This document shows positions 7,739 through 18,600 of a DNA stretch of 64,000 nt, piece after piece. The notes under the pieces were generated by a model. That model was given only the letters and a program-made list of their open reading frames with translations, was not told where the DNA came from and did no database searches. This stretch comes from Candidatus Uabimicrobium amorphum. GTDB lineage: Bacteria > Planctomycetota > Uabimicrobiia > Uabimicrobiales > Uabimicrobiaceae. The stretch is from NCBI RefSeq assembly GCF_009002475.1, contig NZ_AP019860.1:1860001-1924000 (forward strand), read 5' to 3'. The position numbers and the translations under genes were made by a program. The stretch's first letter is position 1; every line of letters starts with the position of its first letter.

Positions 7739-10612
7739 TTGGAAAATGAACAAAACGAATCAATAAATATACAAGATGTTTTCCCTAACCTACAACCAAT
7801 CAAAAAAGCACCTTCGATGTACATGGTCAACGGTATTGGAACCAATGTATATGGTAAAAGAGATTATCACGCACAGACAGGAGCCTACCTGAAAACGTAT
7901 TGTCTTGCAATATTTTTCATACCGATAATCGCTATTCGCGCCTATCGCGTTTGTGATGCACAAAATGGTGGGTGGCACTTTTTAGGTCGCGAACCACTAT
8001 CGGGTTTCGCAAAAGGTTGGAACTATTTGCTACTTTCGAGTATTGTAGGACTTATTTCCTTTGCCGCATGGGCTGATTATGTTAACTCGCCGGAGTATCG
8101 CGCCAAACAGAATTTAGCAAAGGCGCAAGCGTACATGGAAGAAGGCAACACCACCGCTGCAGTAGATCGCTACATTGCCGTTGCCAAGAGTTATACTTCA
8201 TATGCACAAACAGGCAGACAAGAACTAAATGACTTCGTGGCAAATCTCGACAAACAACCTCTCAACAATGTCGAAAATATTCTCGATGTTTTTAAAAAGA
8301 ATTACTTCAAAGGTTGTGACGAAGCACTCAGTACTCAACTGTCCAAGCTTGTGACAACAAACGCGCAAAGCGAACCTCTAACGAGTTACAAACTCTACAA
8401 GCGCGCCAATGACCTTGCGAAAAAAAAACAAAGCGATCCCAAGTTAAAACTACAGTTGTTAGAAGCCATTGTGAGCAAACATCCGCAAGAAACAAAATAT
8501 GCATCTGAACTTGCGGTGATATATGAACAACAAAAGCGCTGGGAAGACTGTGAGAAAATTTTAGCACCTCACGGAAAAAAATTAGTGAAGTACGAAGGGG
8601 CGAGAATCCTAGGTCAGATTTACGCACAAAAAGGAAAACTTGAACAGTCAGATGCACTACTTGTCCCCTATGTAAATCGCGGAATTGACGATTTAAAGAG
8701 AATCGAACAAGAGTACAACAATGTATGGCGCGCTTCTCAAGACCAAGCTCTATCGCTTTTCAATTATCAATATCGCTACGACAGGACAACCCCACAAGAA
8801 GAATTGCGCAAGAAATTCCAAATTTTTTTCCAAAAACATTTGAAAAAAGATCCCAAAGTCCAAGCAAAATTAGAAGAGTATCGTGACGCAGTACAAATTG
8901 TTCACGTAGCCATGGACCTTGGAATGGTAAAACTGTATCTTGCCCGCACAGAAAAACAAGAAAGCGTACGCGCGAAAAAGTTACAAGATGTGGAAAAACT
9001 ATTTCTTTCCATCCAAAGTGCTGCCGGTTCAAGTGACCGCTACCAGTTAACTCTGGGACAAGTTTACTACTGGATGGGGAAAAAAGAGCAGGGAAAAAAG
9101 CAGTTCGCGGAATTTTTAAAACAAAATGCGGGAAATGCCACCAAGTCCTTGCAATTAGCTAAAATATATCGCGAGTTAGGAGATGGTGACGAAGCGCTAA
9201 AATTAGCGAAAGAGGCTTACGAAAAATCCACTTTAGACGCTGACAAAAAGAGTGCAGCCGAGATTTGCGCAGTATCTGCGGTAAACACCGAAGAAAAGAT
9301 TGAGTGGTTGAAAAAAACAGATTTGACAAGCCCACACAATTCAGCGTCTCTCAACAGTGTACTGGGCGACAAGGCTCTTGCCGAAGGTGACAACGAGAAT
9401 GCAAAAAAATACTTGCTAAAGGCCATTTCTTCCTACCAAAAGCAGCACAAAAACTCAACAACACTCAACAACGAAGCGTTGGTACACTATTCTCTCTTCG
9501 GCCTCGATGGAAATGTAAAGCACATCAATAACACCGCTAGATTACTCGAAGAGGCTGTTTCTTTAAGTCCTAACAGCAGTATCATCATTCGCAATGCTTA
9601 CTTGTATATGATGATAAAGTCTTTTTGCGATGTGACAGGTCCTAAGGTAGACTTTAAAAATTTTCAAGAGCAGCTCACAAGCCGTATACTCCAGTTTTTT
9701 TATCGCGATCGAAAATCCAAGCAACAAATCCTGAAAAAACTCAAGAAAAATCCGACCTTTGTAAAAGCAATGTCTTATATGAAAAAGAGTATGATACTTT
9801 CGCCAGAGAGCATAGATACATACTCCACTGCTGCAAAAATGTACTATTTGCTAAAAGACCACGAAGGTATGCACGGTTTGTTAACACAGTTGCGTAGTAT
9901 CAAAAAGTATTTACCACAAAATGCATACAGTGGCGTTGGCTTAGCTCCATATGCCAGTGTATTTCAACAACAGGTTGATCACTACAAGACCTTGGCAAAC
10001 TCGAAAAATCCGATGACAATTGCTTTGGCAAAATCCAACTACATATACTATTCATTACTACTGGTACAATGTGGTGTCGCGGTGAACCATCAAGATTTGC
10101 AAAAGTTGGCCGAACAAATCTACACAAACGCTCCTTCACAAGCAACAAGACAGAACCTCATTAATTGTCACCTACTACAAACACATGTCGCGATGCTTAA
10201 AAACAAAGACTACAAAAGTAATGTTGCCAAATACGACAAGCAGGTAGCACATCAACACCTAATTGCTGTGGCTTTACGCAATTATCCACAACTCAAATCG
10301 CTCATCTTAGCAAACAAAAATTTTGTAAAAGCCGTCAAACTACTCAAAGAAAGCTCTCAAGAATTTCCGAAATCAACAAAGATACTTCACTGGACATTGC
10401 TTTCTTCTGCGAACCAACAAAAAGAGGCTATGTTGCAAAATTTCAAAAGCTCGCAATTACAAGCATTACAAGAAATAAATGCCACATTGAGTCCCGTAAG
10501 TATACCTGTTCTTTTGGAAAGTTACTGGTTTTACGAAGCGCTAGGGCAAAAAGAACGTGCACAACAACTAGTGAACGATTATCAAAAACGCGGTGTTCCC
10601 TTTCCCAAATAG
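7739..10612 (+). CDS. Large membrane-anchored TPR protein
   Basis: 957 residues. It begins with TTG, chosen because AAGGAG lies eight bases upstream and no in-frame ATG fits. The N-terminus has two hydrophobic segments (about 53-69 and 95-111) separated by a short loop, so a membrane hairpin anchors the protein. From about residue 118 to the end it is alpha-helical with many degenerate TPR units, for example around residues 240-330 and 440-490. TPR arrays serve as scaffolds; nothing catalytic is visible. No homologue is recognised beyond the general TPR fold. It is monocistronic, followed by a strong terminator at 10638-10668. Confidence 0.75.
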   Translation: MENEQNESINIQDVFPNLQPIKKAPSMYMVNGIGTNVYGKRDYHAQTGAYLKTYCLAIFFIPIIAIRAYRVCDAQNGGWHFLGREPLSGFAKGWNYLLLSSIVGLISFAAWADYVNSPEYRAKQNLAKAQAYMEEGNTTAAVDRYIAVAKSYTSYAQTGRQELNDFVANLDKQPLNNVENILDVFKKNYFKGCDEALSTQLSKLVTTNAQSEPLTSYKLYKRANDLAKKKQSDPKLKLQLLEAIVSKHPQETKYASELAVIYEQQKRWEDCEKILAPHGKKLVKYEGARILGQIYAQKGKLEQSDALLVPYVNRGIDDLKRIEQEYNNVWRASQDQALSLFNYQYRYDRTTPQEELRKKFQIFFQKHLKKDPKVQAKLEEYRDAVQIVHVAMDLGMVKLYLARTEKQESVRAKKLQDVEKLFLSIQSAAGSSDRYQLTLGQVYYWMGKKEQGKKQFAEFLKQNAGNATKSLQLAKIYRELGDGDEALKLAKEAYEKSTLDADKKSAAEICAVSAVNTEEKIEWLKKTDLTSPHNSASLNSVLGDKALAEGDNENAKKYLLKAISSYQKQHKNSTTLNNEALVHYSLFGLDGNVKHINNTARLLEEAVSLSPNSSIIIRNAYLYMMIKSFCDVTGPKVDFKNFQEQLTSRILQFFYRDRKSKQQILKKLKKNPTFVKAMSYMKKSMILSPESIDTYSTAAKMYYLLKDHEGMHGLLTQLRSIKKYLPQNAYSGVGLAPYASVFQQQVDHYKTLANSKNPMTIALAKSNYIYYSLLLVQCGVAVNHQDLQKLAEQIYTNAPSQATRQNLINCHLLQTHVAMLKNKDYKSNVAKYDKQVAHQHLIAVALRNYPQLKSLILANKNFVKAVKLLKESSQEFPKSTKILHWTLLSSANQQKEAMLQNFKSSQLQALQEINATLSPVSIPVLLESYWFYEALGQKERAQQLVNDYQKRGVPFPK

Positions 10613-10637
10613 ATAAGTAAAATACTTAATTGATGAC

Positions 10638-10668
10638 AAAATAGCAACCATTCTACGGTTGCTATTTT
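10638..10668 (+). terminator. Rho-independent terminator after the TPR gene
   Basis: A perfect 12-bp stem (10638-10649 with 10657-10668) and a 7-base loop. The stem ends in a T-rich stretch (ttttattctta), which is the classical form. Confidence 0.88.
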
Positions 10669-10708
10669 ATTCTTATTTTTTGCACTTTCCCAACCAAGGA
10701 GTCAACCG

Positions 10709-11569
10709 ATGCCTCGTTATGCCTTACTTTCAGACATCCATGCTAATATCGAAGCTCTACAAGCAGTTCTTGCCGATGTAGAAAAACGCAACGTTGATGA
10801 AATACTGGTGCTAGGAGATATTATTGGTTATGGTCCTGATCCCAAAGAATGCTGGGAAAAAGTTTGCGAAGTTGCCAATGTAATGTTGATTGGTAATCAT
10901 GAACAAGAAATAGTTGCCGCGGACGATGACTATACAGGGGGAGATGTCAAAGCGATGTTAAAGTGGACGGAGCAACAACTGCAAAACAGTAGCTCTTGGA
11001 CCGAATTTATCGCTCCGATCACCGTAGAAAATTACCCCGAATATGCCTTAAAGATATACAATGGAAAAACATTCGTACACGCGGCGGCACATTCTCCAAC
11101 AAAACAATATATTTGGCCCGGGTACGAGGGGTTTTATATTATATACAATGATCAGTTAGACAGTCGCTTACTCGAATTTATGTCCGCATTTACCACGCAA
11201 CACGGTTTTTTTGGTCACACACATGTTCCGACAGTACTCACATACTACAGAAACAAGCTCATCTTCGATATAGAAGGTACATGGAACAAAGAAATGACTT
11301 TCATTGGTCCGAACACCATATTTTTTGTTCCGCAAGGTAAAATGCGCATCGAAGACTTGGCGGACAAACATGCGTATATAAATCCCGGTAGTGTTGGGCA
11401 ACCACGCGACGGTGATCCACGTGCAGCTTATGCCATTTACGATGATACCAGTATCGAATTTATACGCGTTGTCTACGATTTCACAAAAACCCAAGAAAAA
11501 GTTTCTCAACTACCGGTTAGTGAAGGAATCAAGAAACGCACAATTGATCGCCTTGCAAAAGGAAAATAA
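10709..11569 (+). CDS. Metallophosphoesterase (calcineurin-like, YfcE/MJ0936-related)
   Basis: Binuclear-metal phosphoesterase of 286 residues. The full set of motifs is present: DIH (D9, H11), GD at 36-37, GNHE at 62-65, a His in FVHAAAH (about 124), and GHTH at 169-172. A closing YINPGSVGQPRDGD segment is typical of the MJ0936/YfcE group and of ApaH-like predicted diadenosine tetraphosphatases. The substrate (phosphodiester or phosphomonoester) is not determined by sequence. The start is supported by AAGGAG located eight bases upstream. It faces the convergent orphan gene ending at 11598, with only 28 bases between them. Confidence 0.88.
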   Translation: MPRYALLSDIHANIEALQAVLADVEKRNVDEILVLGDIIGYGPDPKECWEKVCEVANVMLIGNHEQEIVAADDDYTGGDVKAMLKWTEQQLQNSSSWTEFIAPITVENYPEYALKIYNGKTFVHAAAHSPTKQYIWPGYEGFYIIYNDQLDSRLLEFMSAFTTQHGFFGHTHVPTVLTYYRNKLIFDIEGTWNKEMTFIGPNTIFFVPQGKMRIEDLADKHAYINPGSVGQPRDGDPRAAYAIYDDTSIEFIRVVYDFTKTQEKVSQLPVSEGIKKRTIDRLAKGK

Positions 11570-11597
11570 CCGTCTTATTACGCAGCTCTACAGAGAA

Positions 11598-12281
11598 TCA
11601 ATGTATAGGTGTAAAGTCTTCCATGGCCATAAAGTTCTTTTCGGTTTGTATTTCCTCACAACTTTCGTTTGTGATTCCCAACGCAATCGCATTGATAATG
11701 CGCGTTTCTTCTTTTAATGGATGCGGAACCACACCTTTATGCATGACACCTAACATGTGACGTCCATCAACTTTCTCAGGAAAAAAGCTGTTATTTAACA
11801 CGATGATTTGGAAGTGCTGGTGCTGAATGTTTAACTTGGTAATATAGTTTTCGGCACAAGGATTTTGACCAAAGATTTGCAAAAGGTTTTTCATCGAAGT
11901 TTGCGCATCGAGTTGATGATCATAAATATACTTTGAGTAGTCGCCAACGTGTAGTGCGCTTTTTATAACACTTGGCTCATAACCTAACATCAATATAGAC
12001 TCTTGGTCCATTGTCGCCTCTAAATGAAACTTCGTGGTGAATTGACGCGAAGTACGATCCATCGACAAATAGTAAAGGTACTTACCGAAACGATGGTAAT
12101 ATAAATCATTGAAATTCTTTTTGATTTCCATCATCGCTTTTTTTAGCTGCTTTGCATCTATCTCTTTTCCCAAATCGATTATGCAAAAACCTGGCGTCGA
12201 GAAATCGCAGCGAAATACCAACGCAAATATCTCTTCGATGGCTCCGTGTTGTATATCATGTAACGTAAAATGAGTCTGCAT
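11598..12281 (-). CDS. Hypothetical protein, 227 residues
   Basis: No family recognised. The ATG at 12281 is preceded by AAGGATG at good spacing, and codon use resembles neighbours, so it is a real gene. The protein is soluble-looking, with no signal peptide or membrane segment, mixed alpha/beta pattern, and many His and aromatic residues (for example HRFGKYLYYL and LNIQHQHFQIIVLNN). It lies downstream of the P450 gene in the same direction but behind that gene's terminator, so it probably has its own promoter in 12282-12312. Confidence 0.65.
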   Translation of the reverse strand: MQTHFTLHDIQHGAIEEIFALVFRCDFSTPGFCIIDLGKEIDAKQLKKAMMEIKKNFNDLYYHRFGKYLYYLSMDRTSRQFTTKFHLEATMDQESILMLGYEPSVIKSALHVGDYSKYIYDHQLDAQTSMKNLLQIFGQNPCAENYITKLNIQHQHFQIIVLNNSFFPEKVDGRHMLGVMHKGVVPHPLKEETRIINAIALGITNESCEEIQTEKNFMAMEDFTPIH

Positions 12282-12312
12282 ATGACATCCTTATATAAAA
12301 CTAGGTTACTAT

Positions 12313-12348
12313 AAAAACAAGCCCGAGCTCGGGAGCGGGCTTGTTTTT
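12313..12348 (-). terminator. Rho-independent terminator of the P450 gene
   Basis: A perfect 13-bp stem (12313-12325 with 12336-12348) rich in G+C at its tip, loop of ten bases. Read on the minus strand it ends in a T run just after the P450 stop codon. The loop contains the gagctc/ctcggg motif also found in hexanucleotide arrays elsewhere in the window. Confidence 0.9.
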
Positions 12349-12349
12349 T

Positions 12350-13567
12350 CTAATTTGACGTCAACTCGAACTGTATTGGAAATTTTTGTAAACCGCGAAA
12401 AGCCAGATCTTTTCTCCAGTCAACTTTTTCCGTACTCAATTCGATATTGTTGATTTTGCGCAACAATGTGGTAAAAGCAATGTTCGCTTCTAACCGCGAC
12501 AATGCGGAACCAATGCAAAAATGTGCGCCGTAACCAAAAGCGAGATGTTTATTCTCCTTGCGCTCAATGTCAAATTTATCTGCTTCAACAAAAACTCTCT
12601 CGTCACGATTGGCCGAACCTATCAACATAATGACAGTTTGCCCAGGAGAGATAGTCTTACCCGCTATTTCTATTTCTTGCGTAGCAACGCGTGTATTCCA
12701 TTGCACCGGACTTTCAAAACGCAACATTTCTTCAATAGCGGTCGGTAACAACTTCACATTTTTCTGTAGTTTATGCCATTCATCACGATGGTTCATCAAT
12801 GTGTACAGGCCGTTCCCTAGCAAATTGGTGGTTGTTTCATGACCACCAAATAGCAAAACCCCACATGTGGCTAAGATTTCACCTGTTTGTAAAACTTCTC
12901 CTTCACATCCCACGAAAGTACTGATCAGATCTTCCTGGGGTTTTTTGCGACGCTCTTCAATCACATCACGGAAATAATCGTTCAATTCTTTTACAGAATC
13001 ATTGGCATTTTTTGCCACTTCTTTTGTTGTTTTGGGCGACCCTAATATACTGGCAATGCTATTTGATTTTTCTTTTAACCAATCACGATCTTCGCGTGGT
13101 AGACCCAGCATGTCGGCAATAACAATCACCGGTAATGGGTAAGCAAATTCTGCAATAAAATCACAATGTTTTTTTTCTAAAAACGACTCGAACAACTCAT
13201 CGACGATTTTTTGCACGCGCTGATGCATACCTTGAACAAATTTTGGGGAAAAAGCTTTGCTCACTAGCGAACGAATTCGCGTATGTTGTGGGGGATCACA
13301 AAAAAGGAGCCACAGTGATAAGGAGTCGACAAAATGCGACATGTCACCTGGGGAATAATCGGGAATGCGTGCAACGATAGCCCCTACGCGTTTTGAAGAT
13401 AGATCATTGTGTCTATATAGGGTGCGTACTTCGTCATAGTGGACGCATAGCCACGCATTGAAAAAGTCACTCCAGTACACACTTTCACCTGCACGAAGCT
13501 TCGCATAACAAGGGTAGGGGTTTTCTAATGTTTGTGGATCAAATGGGTTATAGTCGAAAGATGGCAT
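12350..13567 (-). CDS. Cytochrome P450
   Basis: Soluble bacterial class I P450 of 405 residues, a haem-thiolate monooxygenase that needs separate electron-transfer partners, none of which is adjacent. Landmarks: I-helix GGHETT (241-246) for oxygen activation, K-helix ExxR (E280-R283), and haem loop FGYGAHFCIG with ligand Cys351. The N-terminal PFDPQTLENPYPCYAKLR and the HTRIR near residue 95 are typical of the CYP107-like bacterial group. Start supported by AAGGAAG upstream. Substrate unknown; no biosynthetic cluster surrounds it. A perfect terminator follows the stop codon. Confidence 0.95.
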   Translation of the reverse strand: MPSFDYNPFDPQTLENPYPCYAKLRAGESVYWSDFFNAWLCVHYDEVRTLYRHNDLSSKRVGAIVARIPDYSPGDMSHFVDSLSLWLLFCDPPQHTRIRSLVSKAFSPKFVQGMHQRVQKIVDELFESFLEKKHCDFIAEFAYPLPVIVIADMLGLPREDRDWLKEKSNSIASILGSPKTTKEVAKNANDSVKELNDYFRDVIEERRKKPQEDLISTFVGCEGEVLQTGEILATCGVLLFGGHETTTNLLGNGLYTLMNHRDEWHKLQKNVKLLPTAIEEMLRFESPVQWNTRVATQEIEIAGKTISPGQTVIMLIGSANRDERVFVEADKFDIERKENKHLAFGYGAHFCIGSALSRLEANIAFTTLLRKINNIELSTEKVDWRKDLAFRGLQKFPIQFELTSN

Positions 13568-13646
13568 AACAACTTCCTTAATTGTATGATTTTAGTTATG
13601 CCATCTTAGCACAAATTTTAAAAGTACTGCAAAAGATAAAAGACTT

Positions 13647-14438
13647 TTACCAATCGAAATCTGTTTGTCCGGTCATTTCTTCGAAACGTTGTTGGATAAT
13701 TTTACCTTTGTTGGTTACTTTTCTGGTGAGTCTTTCCTTTAATTCTTGCAGCTCTCTTACTAAATGCTGCATTTCGTGTTTTTGCATCGCAATCTTGGTA
13801 TCAAAAACAATATTGAGTGATTCCAATAATTGTTTTTTCAACGCTTCATCTTTTGTCTCTCTGTAACGGTCGGCAAGAATCTCACTGCGTATTGAGTGGC
13901 GCTGTGCGCGAACTGCCAACGCAAACATATCAGGGTTTTCTCGTTTTAATTCTTCCAACTCTTCCATATCTTCGTACAAATTATCTATTGTTTCTTCAAA
14001 CTCTTCAGGATTTTCTTTTTGCAATCGTTGGAGTATGGTTGCCATTTCAGGAAGGTACTCTTTAATAAAGCTGCGTAGCTTTTTGTGGTGATCGCCTTCC
14101 AAGGCCGCTTGTATTTTTTTTATTCTACCACGAAGTTCGCGTACTTCTTCCTCGTTCTCTTCTTCTTCCTCTTCCTCGATACGTTCTTGCAATTCCTCAA
14201 CTTCGTCTTCTAATCTTTCGCGAAAGGCATCGCGTAGAATTTCTTGTAGGTTACGCTGAATTTCTTCAGCTCTTTCGCGAACCTCTTTGTGCCAATTTTC
14301 GCTAACTTCATCTGATTCTTCAATGCTTTCGAGCAATTCGCGTACTTCGTCTCCCAATTCTTCGATGGGATCGTCGTCATCACAAAAAACAAATGATGTT
14401 GTTAAGATTAATGCAAAAATAAGAAAAATTCTAAACAT
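13647..14438 (-). CDS. Secreted acidic coiled-coil protein linked to ECF sigma factor
   Basis: About 263 residues. The start at 14438 (MFRIFLIF) is preferred over the ATG at 14456 because AAGGAG lies between the two at proper distance. Residues 1-18 form a signal peptide (cleavage near FVFC-DDDD; the Cys also allows lipid attachment, though the lipobox is poor). The rest is almost entirely Glu/Arg/Leu-rich helix, predicted coiled coil, with runs of Glu near residues 75-90 and repeated RELxE spacing. No family is recognised; the general look is of heptad-repeat periplasmic proteins found next to anti-sigma genes in Planctomycetes. It is third in an operon with an ECF sigma factor and its membrane anti-sigma factor, so it may be the target or modulator of that system. 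Confidence 0.75.
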   Translation of the reverse strand: MFRIFLIFALILTTSFVFCDDDDPIEELGDEVRELLESIEESDEVSENWHKEVRERAEEIQRNLQEILRDAFRERLEDEVEELQERIEEEEEEENEEEVRELRGRIKKIQAALEGDHHKKLRSFIKEYLPEMATILQRLQKENPEEFEETIDNLYEDMEELEELKRENPDMFALAVRAQRHSIRSEILADRYRETKDEALKKQLLESLNIVFDTKIAMQKHEMQHLVRELQELKERLTRKVTNKGKIIQQRFEEMTGQTDFDW

Positions 14439-14449
14439 AGGTGTACTCC

Positions 14450-14908
14450 TTACCATATTCTACTGTTTTTTAATTTTGTAATTTTACGCTTCATCTTCGA
14501 GTAACGAGTTTTATAAAGACTGGTAACATAACTACGTCGCGACAAACGCTTAATTCCCCGACGTAACTTGTCGATGTCCGCGTCAAGACTATCCCACCCC
14601 ATTTCTTCGGCAACAAAATTTTGTGGCAATTTTTTTTGCGGTAATTTTTCTTCCAAAGAAAATAAAGACAAAATCCCAATAAGCAGTGCTGCAGCGGCGG
14701 CTAATATCCAACGGTAAGTTCTTCTGTGCGGCAAGACTATCTTAGGTTGTGGCATATCGTCAAAATCCATTACCTGCGACATTTTTTGCAAAAAATCTAA
14801 ACGCTCTTGACAAGAAGGGCAATTCGCTAGATGCACAAGAAATTCGCGATCACATTCTAATTCGTTGTAAAAATATAAGTAAACTTGTTCATGACAGCAA
14901 TGCATCAT
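14450..14908 (-). CDS. Membrane anti-sigma factor with zinc-binding N-terminus
   Basis: 152 residues. The N-terminus holds a ZAS-like pattern: HCCHEQ at residues 3-8 and HxxxCxxC (HLANCPSC), the zinc ligands that hold the sigma factor. A membrane segment follows at about 68-84 (WILAAAAALLIGILSLF). The C-terminal part outside the membrane is basic (Lys/Arg-rich) and short. Its ATG overlaps the TGA of the sigma gene (ATGA), which implies translational coupling and an equimolar sigma/anti-sigma pair. Its 3' end overlaps the start region of the coiled-coil gene. The acidic coiled-coil partner and this basic tail could interact, which is inference. Confidence 0.8.
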   Translation of the reverse strand: MMHCCHEQVYLYFYNELECDREFLVHLANCPSCQERLDFLQKMSQVMDFDDMPQPKIVLPHRRTYRWILAAAAALLIGILSLFSLEEKLPQKKLPQNFVAEEMGWDSLDADIDKLRRGIKRLSRRSYVTSLYKTRYSKMKRKITKLKNSRIW

Positions 14909-15426
14909 ATGACTCCTTCCAATTCCTTACGCAACTTCTCTACAGCATAATGCATTCGACCTAAAGCGGTGTTGATGGGTATATCCAAAATTTGTGCAAT
15001 TTCTTTGAAAGTTAACCCCGCCTCTTGGCGCATCAAAAACACTTCGCGCTGTTCTACAGGTAACGCTTGAATGGATGTAATAACCTTACTATGGACTTCG
15101 CGATTTAGTAATTCACTACAAGGATCTTCGCGGTGTACGCGTTTAAAAATCACATCACGTAACTTATTGTCACGGCGCCTTTTTTTACGCAAGTAGTCTT
15201 TCGCGATATTGCTGGCAATTTTGTAAACCCATGCACCAAAAAAATCTTGTTCTCGAAACAAATGCATATTATTGATAACACGCAACAGGGTATCTTGAAC
15301 TAAATCTTCCGTATCGTGAAAATTTCCAATGTATTTCCACAAAAAGTGAAAGACCTTCTTTTGGTATGTTTCGACGAAGACATTAATTGCCCGCTCATTA
15401 CCGTTTCGCAAACCATCTATATTCAT
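14905..15426 (-). CDS. ECF-type RNA polymerase sigma factor
   Basis: 173 residues with region 2 (FHDTEDLVQDTLLRVINN, core binding and -10 recognition) and region 4 (TFKEIAQILDIPINTALGRMHYA, -35 recognition), joined by a short linker and lacking regions 1 and 3 as ECF sigma factors do. It heads the operon sigma/anti-sigma/coiled-coil protein and is probably held at the membrane by the next gene's product. I could not pick out an autoregulated promoter with certainty in 15427-15603. Confidence 0.93.
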   Translation of the reverse strand: MNIDGLRNGNERAINVFVETYQKKVFHFLWKYIGNFHDTEDLVQDTLLRVINNMHLFREQDFFGAWVYKIASNIAKDYLRKKRRRDNKLRDVIFKRVHREDPCSELLNREVHSKVITSIQALPVEQREVFLMRQEAGLTFKEIAQILDIPINTALGRMHYAVEKLRKELEGVI

Positions 15427-15603
15427 TTTTCACTCGCACAAACTCGAATTTGATTAAACACTTTGAGATATACAACGTCCTTATTTCATTTTTATTGTGC
15501 AAAAAATTTAAAATTTTCATTTTTATTGCTAAAATGTACTTGCGCGTTAAAAACTTGCTCCGTGAAATTAGGGTGTTTACGCTCTACTATAAAGGCTATC
15601 TAA

Positions 15604-18600
15604 ATGTTGTCAGATCAAGATAAATTATTTGCCCAATATGCTCTCAACAAAGGCTTTATTAATAAACAAATTTTAAACCACTATTTGGCCCAACAACATA
15701 AAAGTACTCTACAGGACTACTTACAGAAAAATCAACTACTGACCCTTGAACAAATTGCTACCGTTCACAGCGACATACAATCTTCGATTTGTCCTTTGCG
15801 TTTAGAACGTTATACAATCTTAGGCAAAATTGGCCAAGGAGGCATGGGCTCTGTTTATAAAGTGAACGATCAGCAACTACAACGTATCGTGGCCCTGAAA
15901 ACAATTTCACCAGAGAGCAACTACGACATCCAGCGTTTTTTGCGCGAAGCGAGAACAATGGCCTCTCTAAAACATCCCAACATTCTCAGCGTAATTGACC
16001 TTGGAGTGGATGGCAGTGGCCAACCTTATTTTACGATGGAATACATCACTGGAAAAACGCTCAAAGAAAGACCTCTTTCTACACGTAAAATTATCACGAT
16101 TATGATCGAAGTTTGCAAAGCCATTCAATACGCACATAATCAGGGGGTCATTCACCGCGATTTAAAGCCATCGAATATCATGCTCGATGGAAATAAACCC
16201 ATCATTATGGATTTTGGCTTGGCAAAAGTAAACCACGATGATAAAAAATTGTCAAAAAGCAACGAAGTTCTTGGCACACTTCAATACATGCCACCAGAGC
16301 AAGCTCTGGGGCGTGGAAATGCCATTGACCATCGCAGCGATATTTATTCTCTGGGAGCTATTCTATTTTATCTCTTAACAGGTGCACCACCATTCACCGG
16401 CTCTTCGATAAACGTCATTTTTCAACTTACCCAAGAACCAGTGAAGTTCACAGCCAAGTCCAAAAAGCGCATTCCGCAAAAACTGCAAAGCATCTGTTTA
16501 AAAGCAATGGCAAAAGAAAAGGAGAATCGTTACCAAAGTGCTGAGGAACTCGCTAGTGATTTAGATGGTTTTTTGCAGGGGAAAGGTGTTGCTGCTCAAA
16601 AACAAAAACAAGTGATGACCATGAAAAAATTCGCTTTTGTTTTTTTGGGAGTTGTTTTGCTAACGACTTGGTTTTTCGCGACAAGTTATAAACCTGTCAT
16701 GGTCACCGACAAAAAACAAAAAGTGTTATCTCCAGAGTTGGCACCTCCAAAAAAGTCTCCACAAGTCATCTCACCGACAAATCCATACGTATTTCGCGGA
16801 GATATTGCGCGCACTGGTGTTTATTTCACAACAGACGGAAATAGCCAAATACAAACGGACAAGTCCAAAGCCGGAACTATTTCCTCATTAAACTTAACAA
16901 AAGATACCCTATATTATGGTAGCAGCTATCAAAAACAATATAGCCTTGTTGCGCGCAACAAAAACCTAAAAATTGCATGGCAAGACGCTCTTTCTTCACC
17001 TGTAGCATCTTTTCCGCTGATTGTGGAGAACTTTATCTATGTAGGAACAAAAAACGGCGAATTTCACTGTATAGACATACAAAACCAATTTCCCAAACCC
17101 CATTGGAGTATACAACTAAATAAGGCTGCGCGATTTGATTCGCCAATATTTTACCAAGGCATTGTCTACGTAAGCGATCAAACAAATTGTTATGCTTTAG
17201 ACATGCACAGTGGAAAAACAATGTGGCAATTTAGCGGAAACTCCATGACTTCACCAGCGATTTATCAAGAGGTATTGTACATTGGCGACACAAACTCACT
17301 TTATGCATTGTCGCCAAAGAGTGGTCGTAATTTATGGGAGACAAAAACAAAAGTGGCATGTACCCCTGCCATTCACAATGACAAAATTTTTTATCACTCT
17401 ACAACAGAGGCCTACTGTACTGATTTAAAAGGTAAAAAATTATGGTCTATTCCTTCACAATCTAATTTTAAAATACAAAGGTTATTCGCAAAGGGACCTG
17501 TTCTGTACAACGATATGGTGTACTGGCTAGCACAGTGTCGTATACAGCGGAATAAAAATTACTTCAGCGAAATACATGCGATGCAAATTACGGACGGGAA
17601 AATCAAATGGCAAACGGTTATACCTCATAAAAACTCTCCTTTAGAACAACGTAGAGTACAACACGCTCCTATACTAATAGAGCATGCAAAAAACAGCGGC
17701 ATCTTTGTCGTCAATAAAACCGCCTCCATGTTCGTATTGGATTACAAATCGGGAAAACAAATGGTGCACTACCAGATGCTATCGCCAAAAAAATTAAACC
17801 ATATTAATTTTTTACCTATACTAAACCGCCAAACGCTCTATATACCCTCGCGCTACAAAATAGAAAAGAGGAGCCTTCCTAAATTTTTAGATAAATACCG
17901 CATTACAGAAATAAATGAGCAATCTATTGAAGGCGAACATTTTTTAGTCGCATCAAAATACATAGAGGATATGAATTACTGGGGAAGTTGGAGTAACGGT
18001 CAACATCTGAGATGGCACAACGATAACAAAGGCCAACGCATCGCGTTCTCCTTTATTGCACCGCAAGAGGGAGAGTACAACATACAGGCTTACTTTACCT
18101 TAAATAAACACTACGGTAAGTACAAAGTTACGATTAATGACTATCAATTCTTAGAGGATACTTCAACTATTGATTTATATGCGAAAGAAAACGGTTATCA
18201 TAGATCACAGGCACAAGACTTAGGCTTACATAAACTGCGCAAAGGAAAAAACTTGTTTATCATTCACTGTGTTGGAAAAAATCCACGATCAAGGGATTAC
18301 CGTTTTGGCTTGGACAACATTGTGTTACAACGAAAACCCTCACCAAAATTGCCTACATCGCATTTGGTCGCCTATTTACCTTTTGACAATGACTGTAAAG
18401 ATCACTCTCCTTTTAAAAATTTGGTGCACAACAAAGGAAATGTATCTATTTCCCCGGGAGGTGTCAAAGGTAAATGTGCCAATTTTGACGGCAAAAGTTT
18501 TTTAACACTAAAAGAAAAAATGCCGCTCACACAAAAATTTACATTCTGTGTTTGGTTATACCATGCAGGATTAGAACCATTGCGTCCCATTTTAAGTAAA

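Noticed and set aside
10626-10637. TTAATTGATGACA word before the terminator resembling the MITE right end
   Set aside because: About 13 bases match but no element boundary, partner end or TA border is seen; could be chance in A+T-rich DNA.
11391-11717. 108-residue open frame at the end of the phosphoesterase gene
   Set aside because: Shadow frame crossing the ends of two convergent real genes.
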